44,125 nt of DNA, from contig DCFR01000076.1 in the NCBI GenBank assembly GCA_002319815.1, positions 1 through 44,125 of the forward strand, in the 5' to 3' direction. Shown piece after piece: positions 14,891 to 23,585 of the stretch (position 1 is its first letter; the number at the start of each line of letters is the position of its first letter). The position numbers and the translations under genes are program-made. The notes under the pieces were generated by a model. The model worked only from the letters and a program-made list of their open reading frames with translations. It searched no databases and had not been told where the DNA came from. The DNA comes from Megamonas sp. UBA1799 (GTDB lineage: Bacteria; Bacillota; Negativicutes; Selenomonadales; Selenomonadaceae).

Positions 14891-16180
14891 GTGTCGTTGA
14901 ATGTCTTTCGGCGCAGCCGCCGTCAGCTGACGTTGTACTATTCAATCATCATGGCTTGTTTTCTCATCGTGCTCATTTTCGTCGTGAATCGCAGCATGCA
15001 GTGGGCCATGGCATCCGAACAGGCCAGGGAGCTGATGGATACGGCCAATGATGTCGCGTATGCGCAGTCGTTCCTCATCCTGCATCGCGAGCTTTTATTC
15101 GATGATGGGGATGATACCAAGAGCAGCCGGGACCGGTTATTCTTTTATGTATTTGATACGGATGGCCGCATGCTGAATTTTTCCCGGTCGTCGTTTATGA
15201 TTGAACCTTTTATTCTGGATACGATTGCCGACTGGAAAACGCCGGACGGCGATGTGGCGGTGTTCAGCCGTTCGGATAAGGGGAAAGAAGCAAAGATCAT
15301 GATGACGTCGCATTCGATTGTAGTGAACAACAAACGGATGGGCAGGGTTTACGTGGGCAAAGATGTCACGGCGCTGTACAACGGTTTGAAAAAGGCCACC
15401 TATATGCTGGCGGTGCTGGCGGTACTGGCTTTGATTATCGCTACGCTGGTCGGTCATGTGATGTCGGGAAAAGCAATCGTTCCGCTGCGGGAAGCCTATG
15501 AGAAACAGCGGCAGTTTGCCGCGGATGCATCGCATGAACTGCGAACGCCGCTCAGTGTCGTCATGGCTTCGGCGGAGCTTTTGGAGCATGATCCGTCGAT
15601 TACATCGCCATTTTTGAAGCAGATCATTGCTGATGTGCATGATGAGGTCAAAAAAATGACGAAGCTGGTGAGCGACCTGTTGGTCGTGGCACGCAGTGAG
15701 AATCAGGCATTGAAGCTGAAGCTGGTACGAAATGATCTGGTTGCGGTCGCCGGACAGACACTGCGTCTTATGCAGCCGCTGGCTGATAAAAAAAAGATCA
15801 CGCTGGCCAGCAGAGGACTCAAGATGCTGTTTGTACGGGCGGATGAGCAGAAGCTGAAGCAGCTGATGCTGATTCTGGTGGACAATGCCGTGAAGTATAC
15901 GCCGGAGGGCGGCAGCGTCCAGGTGCTCTTATCCCGTCCGGTGGAAGGCTGGGTGCGTTTTGCCGTGCAGGACAGCGGCATTGGCATTGCTCCTGCGGAT
16001 CAGGACCGCATTTTTGATCGTTTTTATCGCGTGGATAAAGCGCGTTCCCGGGAGATGGGCGGTAACGGTTTGGGGCTGGCTATTGCGCAGGAGATTGTGA
16101 ATCTGCATGGCGGGAAGATTCGGGTGCAGAGCGAGCCGGGGAAGGGAACTATTTTTACCGTTGATATGAAAGAAAAATAA
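14891..16180 (+). CDS. Membrane sensor histidine kinase
   Basis: This 429-residue kinase has two membrane helices, at about residues 16-35 (YSIIMACFLIVLIFVV) and about 165-190 (YMLAVLAVLALIIATLVG), flanking an extracytoplasmic sensor of about 130 residues. The HisKA box ASHELRTPLSVV has its phospho-acceptor at His215. The ATPase domain shows the N-box DNAVKYTPEGG, DSGIGI, FDRFYRVDKARSREMGGNG and GLGLAI. The second helix runs almost directly into the HisKA helix, leaving no room for a HAMP domain. The start is the GTG at 14891, with GGAGG 12 bases upstream inside the regulator gene. It forms a two-gene operon with the regulator. Confidence 0.92.
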   Translation: MSLNVFRRSRRQLTLYYSIIMACFLIVLIFVVNRSMQWAMASEQARELMDTANDVAYAQSFLILHRELLFDDGDDTKSSRDRLFFYVFDTDGRMLNFSRSSFMIEPFILDTIADWKTPDGDVAVFSRSDKGKEAKIMMTSHSIVVNNKRMGRVYVGKDVTALYNGLKKATYMLAVLAVLALIIATLVGHVMSGKAIVPLREAYEKQRQFAADASHELRTPLSVVMASAELLEHDPSITSPFLKQIIADVHDEVKKMTKLVSDLLVVARSENQALKLKLVRNDLVAVAGQTLRLMQPLADKKKITLASRGLKMLFVRADEQKLKQLMLILVDNAVKYTPEGGSVQVLLSRPVEGWVRFAVQDSGIGIAPADQDRIFDRFYRVDKARSREMGGNGLGLAIAQEIVNLHGGKIRVQSEPGKGTIFTVDMKEK

Positions 16181-16190
16181 AGGATGCTAT

Positions 16191-16226
16191 AGTCAAAAAG
16201 TCAAAAATATATTTGACTTTTTGACT
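16191..16226. promoter_or_regulatory. 36-bp palindrome of AGTCAAA repeats over the clpB promoter
   Basis: AGTCAAAAAGTCAAA (16191-16205) and its exact reverse complement (16212-16226) flank AATATA. Each arm is two AGTCAAA units with an 8-bp period. The right arm contains the clpB -35 box. The half-site resembles the CtsR heptad (A/G)GTCAAA, but CtsR sites normally repeat every 10 bp in tandem. As RNA it could also fold as a terminator for the kinase gene, since TTTTT follows. Confidence 0.6.
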
Positions 16227-16240
16227 TTTTACGTTATAAT
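16213..16240 (+). promoter_or_regulatory. Promoter of clpB
   Basis: TTGACT (16213-16218) and TATAAT (16235-16240) are 16 bp apart. The -35 lies inside the palindromic repeat, so a bound repressor would block RNA polymerase. Confidence 0.65.
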
Positions 16241-16313
16241 AAAAACAGAGAGCGGAAAAGCGCTTGAGCAAGTATTTTTAGATGGATAAGAGTGCATGAC
16301 AGGAGGGACTACT

Positions 16314-18887
16314 ATGGGACAGGAAAAATATACACAAAAAACTTTGGAAGCGCTGCAGTCGGCGCAGCAGACAGCGGCGCTGCATTATCATCAGGAAATC
16401 ACTTCGGCGCATGTGCTGCTGGCGCTGGTCAAGGAGCCGGAAGGGATTCTGGCAACGATTTTTCAGGAAAATAATATTGATCTTTCTATGCTGCGGGTAC
16501 GGTTGGAACAGATTTTGAACAAGATTCCCAGCGTACGGGGGCAGGATCGTCTGAGCATGGGCATAGACATGGCGCGGGTACTGGCCAAGGCGGAGGAACT
16601 GGCGCAGAGCATGAAGGATGATTTTGTAAGCACGGAGCACCTGTTGGCGGCTATTGTTACCGACGGGAGCTCTGAGGTCCAGGATGTCTGCCGCGAGTTT
16701 GGGCTGACCAAGAGCAAAATCATGGGCTCGATTAAGAAGAACCGCAAACAAAATGTTACCAGCGATCATCCAGAGGAAGGCTATAAGTCGTTGGAAAAAT
16801 ATGGCCGTGATCTTACGGATGCGGCCCGGCATGGAAAACTAGACCCAGTGATCGGGCGGGATGAAGAAATTCGCCGTACGATTGAGATTCTTTCCCGGCG
16901 GACAAAGAACAATCCGGTGCTCATTGGCGAGCCGGGTGTCGGCAAAACGGCGATTGTCGAAGGATTGGCCCGCCGCATTGTAGCCGGGGATGTGCCGGAG
17001 TCGCTGAAGAATAAGATCTTGTATTCGCTGGACATGGGCGCGCTGGTAGCCGGCGCTAAATATCGCGGCGAGTTTGAAGAGCGGCTAAAGGGCGTTCTCA
17101 ATGAAGTGGTCAAGTCGGAAGGGCAGATTCTGCTGTTTATCGATGAGGTTCATACGGTGGTGGGGGCCGGCGCCAGCGAAGGTGCAATGGATGCCGGCAA
17201 TTTGCTGAAACCGATGATGGCGCGCGGTGAATTGCGCTGTATTGGAGCGACGACGCTCAATGAGTACCGCAAATATATTGAAAAAGATACGGCACTGGAG
17301 CGCCGGTTCCAGCCGGTGATGGTCGGGGAACCGACGGTCGAGGATACGATTTCAATTTTGCGCGGGCTGAAGGAACGGTATGAGGTACATCATGGCGTGC
17401 GCATCCGCGATGCGGCGCTGGTTTCGGCGGCAACGCTGTCGGATCGGTATATTTCTGACCGGTTTTTACCGGATAAGGCGATTGATCTGGTGGATGAAGC
17501 CGCCGCCAAACTTCGGACGGAAATTGAGTCGGTGCCAGGACCCATCGACGAAGTTCGGCGCAAGATTATGCAGCTGGAGATTGAGGAACAGGCTCTGAAA
17601 AAGGAAACAGATGAAGGTTCCAAGGCCCGGTTGGCGACGATCGTTAAGGAAAAGGCCGAACTGCAGGCAAAGGACAAGGAACTACAAGCCCGCTGGGATG
17701 CAGAGAAACAAGGAATTTTACGCGTGCGGGCCATCAAGAAGGAAATGGATGCCACGAAACAGCAGATGGAAGTAGCCGAGCGCAGCGGCGATTTGCAGAA
17801 AGCTTCGGAAATAAAGTACAGCCAGCTGCCGGAACTGGAGAAAAAACTGCAGGAAGAGGAAAAACTGATTGCCGCTAAGTCGCAGGATTCGCGTTTGTTG
17901 AAAGAGGAAGTCGGGGAAGAGGATATTGCGCAAGTAGTAAGCCGCTGGACCGGCATTCCGGTGACGAAGATGCTCACCGGCGAGCGGGAGAAGCTGATTC
18001 ATCTGGAGGACGTGCTGCACGAGCGGGTCGTCGGACAGGAACCGGCAGTGCGGGTCGTGAGCGAGGCAATTTTGCGGGCCCGCGCCGGTATTAAGGACCC
18101 GAATCGCCCGATTGGTTCGTTTATTTTCCTCGGGCCTACCGGCGTTGGTAAGACCGAGCTGGCCAAAACATTGGCGGAGGCTTTGTTCGATGATGAACGC
18201 AGCATGATCCGCATTGATATGAGCGAGTATATGGAAAAGCATACGGTATCGCGGCTCATCGGCGCGCCTCCGGGCTATGTCGGTTATGATGAGGGCGGTC
18301 AACTTACCGAAGCGGTGCGCCGCCGGCCCTACAGCGTTATTTTACTCGATGAGATTGAGAAGGCGCATCGGGACGTATTCAATGTGCTGCTGCAGATTCT
18401 TGATGATGGACGGCTGACAGACGGTAAGGGACGGGTCGTCAACTTTAAGAACACGGTCATTATCATGACTTCCAATCTTGGTTCGCATGAGATTCTCAAC
18501 AAGAGTTTTGCGGAAGCCGAGGTGGCGGTTAAAGAACTATTGAAGGATTATTTCCGGCCGGAGTTTTTAAATCGTGTGGATGATATTGTGGTGTTTAAAG
18601 CGTTGGAAAAAGAACAGGTCAAGAAGATTGCGTCGATTCTGCTGCAAGGGCTGAATGAGCGGCTGCAGCGTCAGGTGAAGATTTCCCTGACCTGGTCGGA
18701 TGAGGTTCTTGAGGCGCTGGCGGCACAAGGGTTTGACCCGAATTTTGGCGCACGGCCGCTGCGCCGGCTGCTGTCGCATACGGTGGAGACGGCATTATCA
18801 AAAGAGATCATCAAGGGTGAAATCAAAGAGGGTGACACGGTTTGTATCGGACTCGTCAATGGAGCCTTTACGTTTAACGCCCAGTAA
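16314..18887 (+). CDS. clpB: ATP-dependent disaggregase ClpB
   Basis: ClpB is the hexameric Hsp100 chaperone that extracts proteins from aggregates together with DnaK. The 857-residue length is typical. An N-terminal Clp repeat domain (about 1-145) is followed by AAA+ domain 1 with Walker A GEPGVGKT at 205-212. The coiled-coil middle domain (about 410-525) distinguishes ClpB from ClpC and ClpA. AAA+ domain 2 has GPTGVGKT at 607-614, and a C-terminal sensor region has GARPLRRL. There is no ClpP-binding loop to suggest a protease partner. The ATG at 16314 has AGGAGGG 6 bases upstream; an earlier in-frame ATG at 16296 overlaps that RBS. It is monocistronic. Confidence 0.97.
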   Translation: MGQEKYTQKTLEALQSAQQTAALHYHQEITSAHVLLALVKEPEGILATIFQENNIDLSMLRVRLEQILNKIPSVRGQDRLSMGIDMARVLAKAEELAQSMKDDFVSTEHLLAAIVTDGSSEVQDVCREFGLTKSKIMGSIKKNRKQNVTSDHPEEGYKSLEKYGRDLTDAARHGKLDPVIGRDEEIRRTIEILSRRTKNNPVLIGEPGVGKTAIVEGLARRIVAGDVPESLKNKILYSLDMGALVAGAKYRGEFEERLKGVLNEVVKSEGQILLFIDEVHTVVGAGASEGAMDAGNLLKPMMARGELRCIGATTLNEYRKYIEKDTALERRFQPVMVGEPTVEDTISILRGLKERYEVHHGVRIRDAALVSAATLSDRYISDRFLPDKAIDLVDEAAAKLRTEIESVPGPIDEVRRKIMQLEIEEQALKKETDEGSKARLATIVKEKAELQAKDKELQARWDAEKQGILRVRAIKKEMDATKQQMEVAERSGDLQKASEIKYSQLPELEKKLQEEEKLIAAKSQDSRLLKEEVGEEDIAQVVSRWTGIPVTKMLTGEREKLIHLEDVLHERVVGQEPAVRVVSEAILRARAGIKDPNRPIGSFIFLGPTGVGKTELAKTLAEALFDDERSMIRIDMSEYMEKHTVSRLIGAPPGYVGYDEGGQLTEAVRRRPYSVILLDEIEKAHRDVFNVLLQILDDGRLTDGKGRVVNFKNTVIIMTSNLGSHEILNKSFAEAEVAVKELLKDYFRPEFLNRVDDIVVFKALEKEQVKKIASILLQGLNERLQRQVKISLTWSDEVLEALAAQGFDPNFGARPLRRLLSHTVETALSKEIIKGEIKEGDTVCIGLVNGAFTFNAQ

Positions 18888-18898
18888 ATGACAAATTA

Positions 18899-18950
18899 AG
18901 CCAGCCGCTCTGTTTCACAGTATTTGTGAGGCGGGCGGCTGGCATTTTTG
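18899..18950 (+). terminator. clpB terminator
   Basis: GCCAGCCGC (18900-18908) pairs with GCGGCTGGC (18935-18943) and is followed by ATTTTTG. Confidence 0.8.
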
Positions 18951-18989
18951 TTTCTTTATTTGGGGGATAGCTGCGTACTTTAGCGGAGT

Positions 18990-19739
18990 TTAATGTATTA
19001 ACATGATGCCGCCGATCAAGGGGATGGCGACCATGGTGATCTTTAAAAAGGAAACCGGTAATTTTTTGGTGAATTTGGCTCCTATGTAGGCCCCGGTCAT
19101 TAATCCGATGACGACTTCAACAAACAGTTTCAAATCTAATAATCCTGAAGTTAAATACCCCAGACCGCCCATAATGGCAATCGGCAAAATAATCAGCATC
19201 GTTGTTCCTACGGATTGAAATAAGGTGGTTCTAAAGAAAAAAAGCAGCGTCAATTGAATAAAAGGCGTTGCGCCTACGCCGAACGTTCCGGATAATATGC
19301 CGTTAAACAATCCTGCGGCTGCGGCCAGCAACCAGAAATTTTTACCATAAAGCGGAAGTCTTTCTGGTTTTGTTTTATCGGCTTTTAAATAAAAGACTTT
19401 AAAAAATATCAGGACAGCCGAGGCAAAAAGCACCATGGCGGTCAGAACATGGAGCAGACCAGGCGCTATGCCTGCCGAAATTTTGGCGCCGATAAAGGCG
19501 CCTATGGCGCCAAAACTGCCAATACTGCAGCCCAGACGAACAAGCACATTTTTCTCGCGAAAGTGACTATAAGCGCCGGAAAGTGTCGTACAGGCCATTG
19601 CTGACAAGGAAGTTCCCAGGGCCATATGAATCGGAATGTTGAACACGGTCGTTAGTACGGCAATCACGACGCCGGCGCCACCAGCTCCCACAAATCCCAA
19701 TAAAAGTCCTAAAAAAAACATTACCAATAAAATTGACAT
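18990..19739 (-). CDS. TauE/SafE-family membrane permease
   Basis: This 249-residue protein belongs to the TauE/SafE (TSUP) family of sulfite, organosulfonate or related anion transporters. It has about seven to eight hydrophobic helices. The repeated signature is visible twice: FFLGLLLGFVGAGGAGVVIAV near the N-terminus and FNGILSGTFGVGATPFIQLTL in the middle. The MSILLV start at 19739 fits the family; AGGGTG lies about 8 bases upstream. A longer in-frame reading adds 65 residues of non-family sequence. It stands alone on the minus strand. By eye, its codons are more AT-rich than those of its neighbours. The substrate cannot be told. Confidence 0.88.
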   Translation of the reverse strand: MSILLVMFFLGLLLGFVGAGGAGVVIAVLTTVFNIPIHMALGTSLSAMACTTLSGAYSHFREKNVLVRLGCSIGSFGAIGAFIGAKISAGIAPGLLHVLTAMVLFASAVLIFFKVFYLKADKTKPERLPLYGKNFWLLAAAAGLFNGILSGTFGVGATPFIQLTLLFFFRTTLFQSVGTTMLIILPIAIMGGLGYLTSGLLDLKLFVEVVIGLMTGAYIGAKFTKKLPVSFLKITMVAIPLIGGIMLIH

Positions 19740-20064
19740 ATCCTCAGCACCCTTTTTTAGCTTATTTTCCCTTCTTATAAGCGGCGGCCTCCATTTTTCT
19801 TCTTTTTGCTGATTGGAACGGCAACATACTCTGAAATATGGCGGACTGCAGCTGCTTACATCGTGGGGTTCTTCTAGTACAATTATAGTACACTTTGCGG
19901 GGCGGAGACAGCGGTAATATTTAGCTTCTTGCATTTATCTTTTAAGCGGCTTTGCCATTTTGCCATAGCGGCTAACCGCCAATTGGGGCGCTGCCGGTTA
20001 TTTTTACAGGTAGCAGCCGGCAAAATATGATATAATGGGCATGGTTTTTGTTGGAGGCTTGGAT
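19740..20064. other. Intergenic region between the divergent permease and hydrolase genes
   Basis: These 325 bases hold no supportable gene. On the minus strand, TATAAT (complement of 19882-19887) sits within GTACAATTATAGTAC, a repeat of AGTAC every 11 bp that could be an operator for the permease gene; no good -35 is seen. Toward the right end there are short GC-rich repeats (AGCGGC, GCGGCTAACCGC, GCCGG...GCCGGC) and then the hydrolase promoter. Confidence 0.5.
20026..20036 (+). promoter_or_regulatory. Extended -10 promoter of the hydrolase-dtd unit
   Basis: TATGATATAAT at 20026-20036 is an extended -10 element. No good -35 lies at the right distance. Confidence 0.55.
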
Positions 20065-21018
20065 GTGAAACGGATGGTTTGGACGAGTGTTTTTACTTTA
20101 TTAGTAACAGGTATTGTGTTGACGGTTGCTTTTATTTATCTGGTTGGCGGCTATTTTGTCGATCTGGGACTGCGGCGCGGCAGTGCTGAGGATCCTTTTG
20201 CGCCGCCGGCCGTTTTTCGCAGCGCTTTTGAGGGGAATGGCAGCGCTTTGTCGCCGGCGGCGCGGCCGGATTTTTCCGGGGAGGATTGGCAGCTGGTTTC
20301 ATTTGATGGTCTGAAGCTCGAGGCAACGCATTTTTCACCGGCGAAGAGCAGTCATCAATGGGTTATTCTCGTGCATGGCTATGGCTGTAATCAGCAGTAT
20401 GGCTGGGATTATGCGGCCGAGTATCTGCGGCACGGTTATGAAGTCCTGACGCCGGATCTTCGGGCGTCGGGAGAAAGCGAGGGGCGTTATTTGACAATGG
20501 GCGCTTTGGAAAGCCATGATCTCGAGGATTGGACGCGGAAAATTGTGGCAGCGGACCCGGAGGCGCGCATTGTATTGCACGGCGTTTCGATGGGCGCGGC
20601 GGCGGTGATGCTGACAACGGCCCGATCTTTGCCGCCAAACGTAGTCGCGGCGGTTGAAGACTGCGGGTATACGGATACGCGGACGATGTTTGAAATCGAG
20701 CTGCAAAAGCTGTTCGGCTTGCCGGGTTTTCCGGTGCTGGACTGCGCCGATCTCATGTGCCGTTCTAAGGCGGGATTTCGCTTCGCCGATGTCGAGCCGC
20801 TGCGGGCCGTGCGGCAGACGCAGGTCCCGATGCTGTTTATTCATGGCGACGCCGATAAGTTGTTGCCGTATGTGATGATGCAGCAGCTTTATCAGGCGTC
20901 GGCAGCGCCGGTAAAGGAAGTATTTACAGCCAAAGGCGCGGCGCATGCCGCAGCCTGCCAGGACAAGGCGTATTATCCGACCGTGTTTGCTTTTGCCGAC
21001 CGGTTTGCACAAGAATAG
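20065..21018 (+). CDS. Membrane-anchored alpha/beta hydrolase
   Basis: This 317-residue protein starts with a hydrophobic helix (about residues 5-30) that probably anchors it in the membrane with the hydrolase domain outside. The fold is alpha/beta hydrolase: the oxyanion region is LVHGYGCNQQYGW. The nucleophile elbow is HGVSMGAA with Ser175. The acid is probably the Asp in HGDADKLLP, and the base is the His in KGAAHAAA. It resembles the BAAT/YqkD-type serine hydrolases. The start is the GTG at 20065, with GGAGG 7 bases upstream; an in-frame ATG at 20035 overlaps the promoter -10 box. dtd follows 12 bases downstream. The substrate is unknown. Confidence 0.82.
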   Translation: MKRMVWTSVFTLLVTGIVLTVAFIYLVGGYFVDLGLRRGSAEDPFAPPAVFRSAFEGNGSALSPAARPDFSGEDWQLVSFDGLKLEATHFSPAKSSHQWVILVHGYGCNQQYGWDYAAEYLRHGYEVLTPDLRASGESEGRYLTMGALESHDLEDWTRKIVAADPEARIVLHGVSMGAAAVMLTTARSLPPNVVAAVEDCGYTDTRTMFEIELQKLFGLPGFPVLDCADLMCRSKAGFRFADVEPLRAVRQTQVPMLFIHGDADKLLPYVMMQQLYQASAAPVKEVFTAKGAAHAAACQDKAYYPTVFAFADRFAQE

Positions 21019-21030
21019 GGAGGAACGACG

Positions 21031-21474
21031 ATGAGAGCCGTGGTAACCAGGGTGAAAGAGGCATCGGTCATGATTGACGGTGTTGTGCATGGAAAAATAG
21101 GGCAGGGCTTTTTAGTGCTGCTGGGCGTAGGACCGACGGATACGGAGCAGCAGGCAGCGCATCTGGCGGAAAAAGTTTGCCATGCGCGGGTGTTTGAGGA
21201 TGAGAATGGCAAAATGAACTTGAATCTGGCAGCGGTGCAGGGAAGCTTGCTGGTGGTATCGCAGTTCACGCTGTATGCCGATCTGTCGAGCCGCCGGCCT
21301 GGTTTTTCCAAAGCGGCCAGACCGGAACTGGCGCAGCCGCTCTATGAGGCATTTATGGCGAATTGCCGGGCACACGGTTTTGTGGTCGAACATGGCGAGT
21401 TCGGTGCCGATATGCAGGTGGCGTCCGTCAATGACGGGCCGGTTACGCTGCTTTATGATACGGATGAAGTTTAA
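21031..21474 (+). CDS. dtd: D-aminoacyl-tRNA deacylase
   Basis: Dtd hydrolyses D-amino acids, and glycine mischarged on tRNA-Ala, from tRNA, acting as a chirality checkpoint. The 147-residue length is normal. The two hallmark motifs are present: SQFTLYAD (the SQxT motif) and NDGPVTLL (the NxGPxT motif near the C-terminus). The start MRAVVTRVKEASV is typical. AGGGAGGA lies just before the ATG. It follows the hydrolase gene within 12 bases and is probably co-transcribed, ending at a terminator shared with the convergent kinase gene. Confidence 0.96.
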   Translation: MRAVVTRVKEASVMIDGVVHGKIGQGFLVLLGVGPTDTEQQAAHLAEKVCHARVFEDENGKMNLNLAAVQGSLLVVSQFTLYADLSSRRPGFSKAARPELAQPLYEAFMANCRAHGFVVEHGEFGADMQVASVNDGPVTLLYDTDEV

Positions 21475-21488
21475 TGCAGGCAGGAATA

Positions 21489-21522
21489 CAAAAAGCGCTG
21501 GGAGAAATCTTCCGGCGCTTTT
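21489..21522. terminator. Terminator between dtd and the convergent kinase gene
   Basis: AAAAAGCGC pairs with GCGCTTTT around an inner GGAGA/TCTTCC stem. Both strands end in T runs. Confidence 0.75.
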
Positions 21523-21546
21523 GACATTTATGTTGTCTGCTTCATT

Positions 21547-22884
21547 TTATAATTCAAGATAAAAAACACTGCCCTGCCCGGGGGCGCTCTCCGCCCAGAC
21601 TTTGCCGCCGTGGGCGCGAGTGATCAGCTGTACCAGCGCGAGGCCTAGTCCGAGTCCGGAGCGGTCAGAACTGCGGGCCGCATCCGTTTGGTAGAGACGG
21701 TTCCAGATATGGGGCAGTTCGGCGGCGGCAATGCCGGGGCCGTTGTCTTCTACGGTAAAGCGGATATGTTCTTCGCGCTGTGTAAGCGTAAAGCGGATTT
21801 CGTTGTCGGTGAATTTTCGGGCGTTTTCAATAAGATTCATGATGGCCCGGCGCAGCAGCGGAGCATTGCCGACCAGCGTAAGCCCGGGCGTGACATCAGC
21901 GGTGAAGCGGCAGCCCGTATTGGCGGCCGCCAATATGGCTTTGGTCTGTGCGGCAATTTCGGCGGCCAGTGCGGAGACGTCGAACGGCAACATGGGGATG
22001 TCCTCCGGATTGTGGATGCGCGCGAGTTCGAGCAGCTGATTGATGAGTTGGGACATGCGCTGGGACTGCGTAAAAATGGATGTAAAACCAGCTTTCGCTT
22101 CTTCGATGGATGTTGTGTAATCTTTGCCGTATTCGCTTTCCGACATGATAATGCTGACCGGCGTGCGCAGTTCATGCGAGACATCGGAGGAAAAACGTTT
22201 TTCGCGCAGGATGGCATCTTCAATTTTTTCCAGCATTTCGTTGAAGGTGGCTGCCATCTGGTGAATTTCATCGCCGCCCTGACTCAGCTTGATGCGTTTG
22301 GAAAGGTCCCGTTCTTCGCCGATGCTGCGGACGGTACGACTAATTTCTTCAACGGGCCGGAAGCCGCGTTTGATGATGTAGTAGCCGCCGGCAATGGTAA
22401 TGAGAAAGAAAAATGGCAGTGCCAGCCGGGTGGCGCGCACCATGACGCGCGAGCCGTCGTAGATATGATCGACCGGGACGATGCCGCGCAGCCATTCACC
22501 ATGCGTTTTGCTGCCGGTCAGCCGCATGTCGTAATAGAGAAAGTTCTGACGCTCGTAATGCAGCGCCTGTACGTCATCTTCATCAAAGGGAATATCGTCC
22601 GGAAAGCCGGAGGGAAATAATCCTTCTATATAATCGCCTTCCCGGTCGTAATGGATCATATAGATGCCATCGTCAAAGTTGGCGAAGGGTTCAACGTGTT
22701 TGGCAATATTGATGACATGTTTCTGCAGGTCGATTTTTTCCTGACTAATGCGCAGATCACCGGTATATTCAATGATGAAGCTGAGCGCCAGTATGGAAAT
22801 CATGGTGATAAAAAGCGTATAGAGCAAAGTGACTTTTACAGCTACCGGGATATTGTCAATCTTTTGACGGCAGTTTGAGAACAT
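21547..22884 (-). CDS. Membrane sensor histidine kinase with HAMP domain
   Basis: This 445-residue kinase has membrane helices at about residues 17-39 and 154-172, with an extracytoplasmic sensor between them. A HAMP domain lies at about 173-225 (RPVEEISRTVRSI, DEIHQMAATFNEML). The HisKA box VSHELRTPVSII has His237. The ATPase domain shows NLIENARKF, DNGPGI and SGLGLGLALV. Downstream of HAMP it resembles the CopS/ArlS class. The start at 22884 lies inside the regulator gene, a 29-base overlap, with GAGGTG 6 bases upstream; a longer reading from 22968 has no such support. It is the second gene of a regulator-kinase operon on the minus strand. Confidence 0.9.
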   Translation of the reverse strand: MFSNCRQKIDNIPVAVKVTLLYTLFITMISILALSFIIEYTGDLRISQEKIDLQKHVINIAKHVEPFANFDDGIYMIHYDREGDYIEGLFPSGFPDDIPFDEDDVQALHYERQNFLYYDMRLTGSKTHGEWLRGIVPVDHIYDGSRVMVRATRLALPFFFLITIAGGYYIIKRGFRPVEEISRTVRSIGEERDLSKRIKLSQGGDEIHQMAATFNEMLEKIEDAILREKRFSSDVSHELRTPVSIIMSESEYGKDYTTSIEEAKAGFTSIFTQSQRMSQLINQLLELARIHNPEDIPMLPFDVSALAAEIAAQTKAILAAANTGCRFTADVTPGLTLVGNAPLLRRAIMNLIENARKFTDNEIRFTLTQREEHIRFTVEDNGPGIAAAELPHIWNRLYQTDAARSSDRSGLGLGLALVQLITRAHGGKVWAESAPGQGSVFYLEL

Positions 22885-23536
22885 AGCCGGCACCTCGAAT
22901 CGTATGCAAAAGCTTAACCGTATAATCACGATCGATTTTTTTGCGCAAAGAGTTGATGTAGACATCAATCATGTTGGATATGCCCTCATAACTTGATTCC
23001 AGCACATGGTCCTGAATTTGCTGACGGCTTACGACCTGTCCATGCTTTTGCAGCAGATAGGAAAGTAAAGAAAATTCGCGGGCGGTGAGCATAATATCCC
23101 GGCCGCTGCGGCTGACCTGATAGGTTTTCAGATTTAGTGACAGGTCTGCCAGGGCAAGTTCGTTGCTGGCCGAGCTGGCATGACGGCGCAGCAATACGCG
23201 CAGGCGGGCCAGCAGTTCGGCAAATTGAAAGGGCTTGACCAGATAGTCGCTGGCACCGCTGTCGAGGCCGGCGACTTTGTCCTGCACACTGTCCCGGGCC
23301 GTCAGCAGTAGAACCGGCGTTTCGTTGCCCTCGGCCCGCAGCTGGCGAAGCAAAGTCAGTCCATCCATCTTTGGCATCATGACATCAAGGATGATGACAT
23401 CATAGTTGGTCATGCTGATGTAATCCATGGCCTCCTGTCCATCAAAAGCCGAATCCGTTGTGTAATTTTCTATATGCAGGCGTTTAGTCATAACTTTATT
23501 AAGGCTTTTTTCGTCTTCGGCCACTAGTATTTTCAT
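22856..23536 (-). CDS. OmpR/PhoB-family response regulator
   Basis: This 226-residue regulator has a receiver domain (acidic EDE at 7-9, phospho-acceptor Asp51 in IILDVMMP, conserved KPF) and a C-terminal winged helix (LTAREFSLLSYLL, MIDVYINSLRKKI, HTIRGAGYVL). It overlaps the kinase gene, so the two are coupled. GGAG lies about 9 bases upstream of the ATG. Only about 18 bases separate the start from a strong terminator hairpin upstream, so its expression requires read-through of that hairpin or a promoter embedded before it. The regulon is unknown. Confidence 0.93.
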   Translation of the reverse strand: MKILVAEDEKSLNKVMTKRLHIENYTTDSAFDGQEAMDYISMTNYDVIILDVMMPKMDGLTLLRQLRAEGNETPVLLLTARDSVQDKVAGLDSGASDYLVKPFQFAELLARLRVLLRRHASSASNELALADLSLNLKTYQVSRSGRDIMLTAREFSLLSYLLQKHGQVVSRQQIQDHVLESSYEGISNMIDVYINSLRKKIDRDYTVKLLHTIRGAGYVLKLPSKD

Positions 23537-23553
23537 ACCTTGGGGCTCCTTTC

Positions 23554-23585
23554 AAAAAAGGCTCCCTCGATGAGGGAGCCTTTTT
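23554..23585 (-). terminator. Terminator hairpin between the DUF1858 gene and the regulator gene
   Basis: A perfect 14-bp stem pairs 23555-23568 with 23572-23585 around a 3-base loop. On the minus strand it ends in T6 just before the regulator RBS. It looks like a full intrinsic terminator and may act as an attenuator. Confidence 0.8.

Noticed and set aside
16191..16300. CIRCE (HrcA) operator upstream of clpB
   Set aside because: The TTAGCACTC-N9-GAGTGCTAA pattern is absent; only the AGTCAAA palindrome is present.
19740..19934. N-terminal extension of the TauE/SafE protein
   Set aside because: The extra 65 residues have no family similarity, are cysteine and basic rich, and cross the probable promoter; the start at 19739 fits the family.
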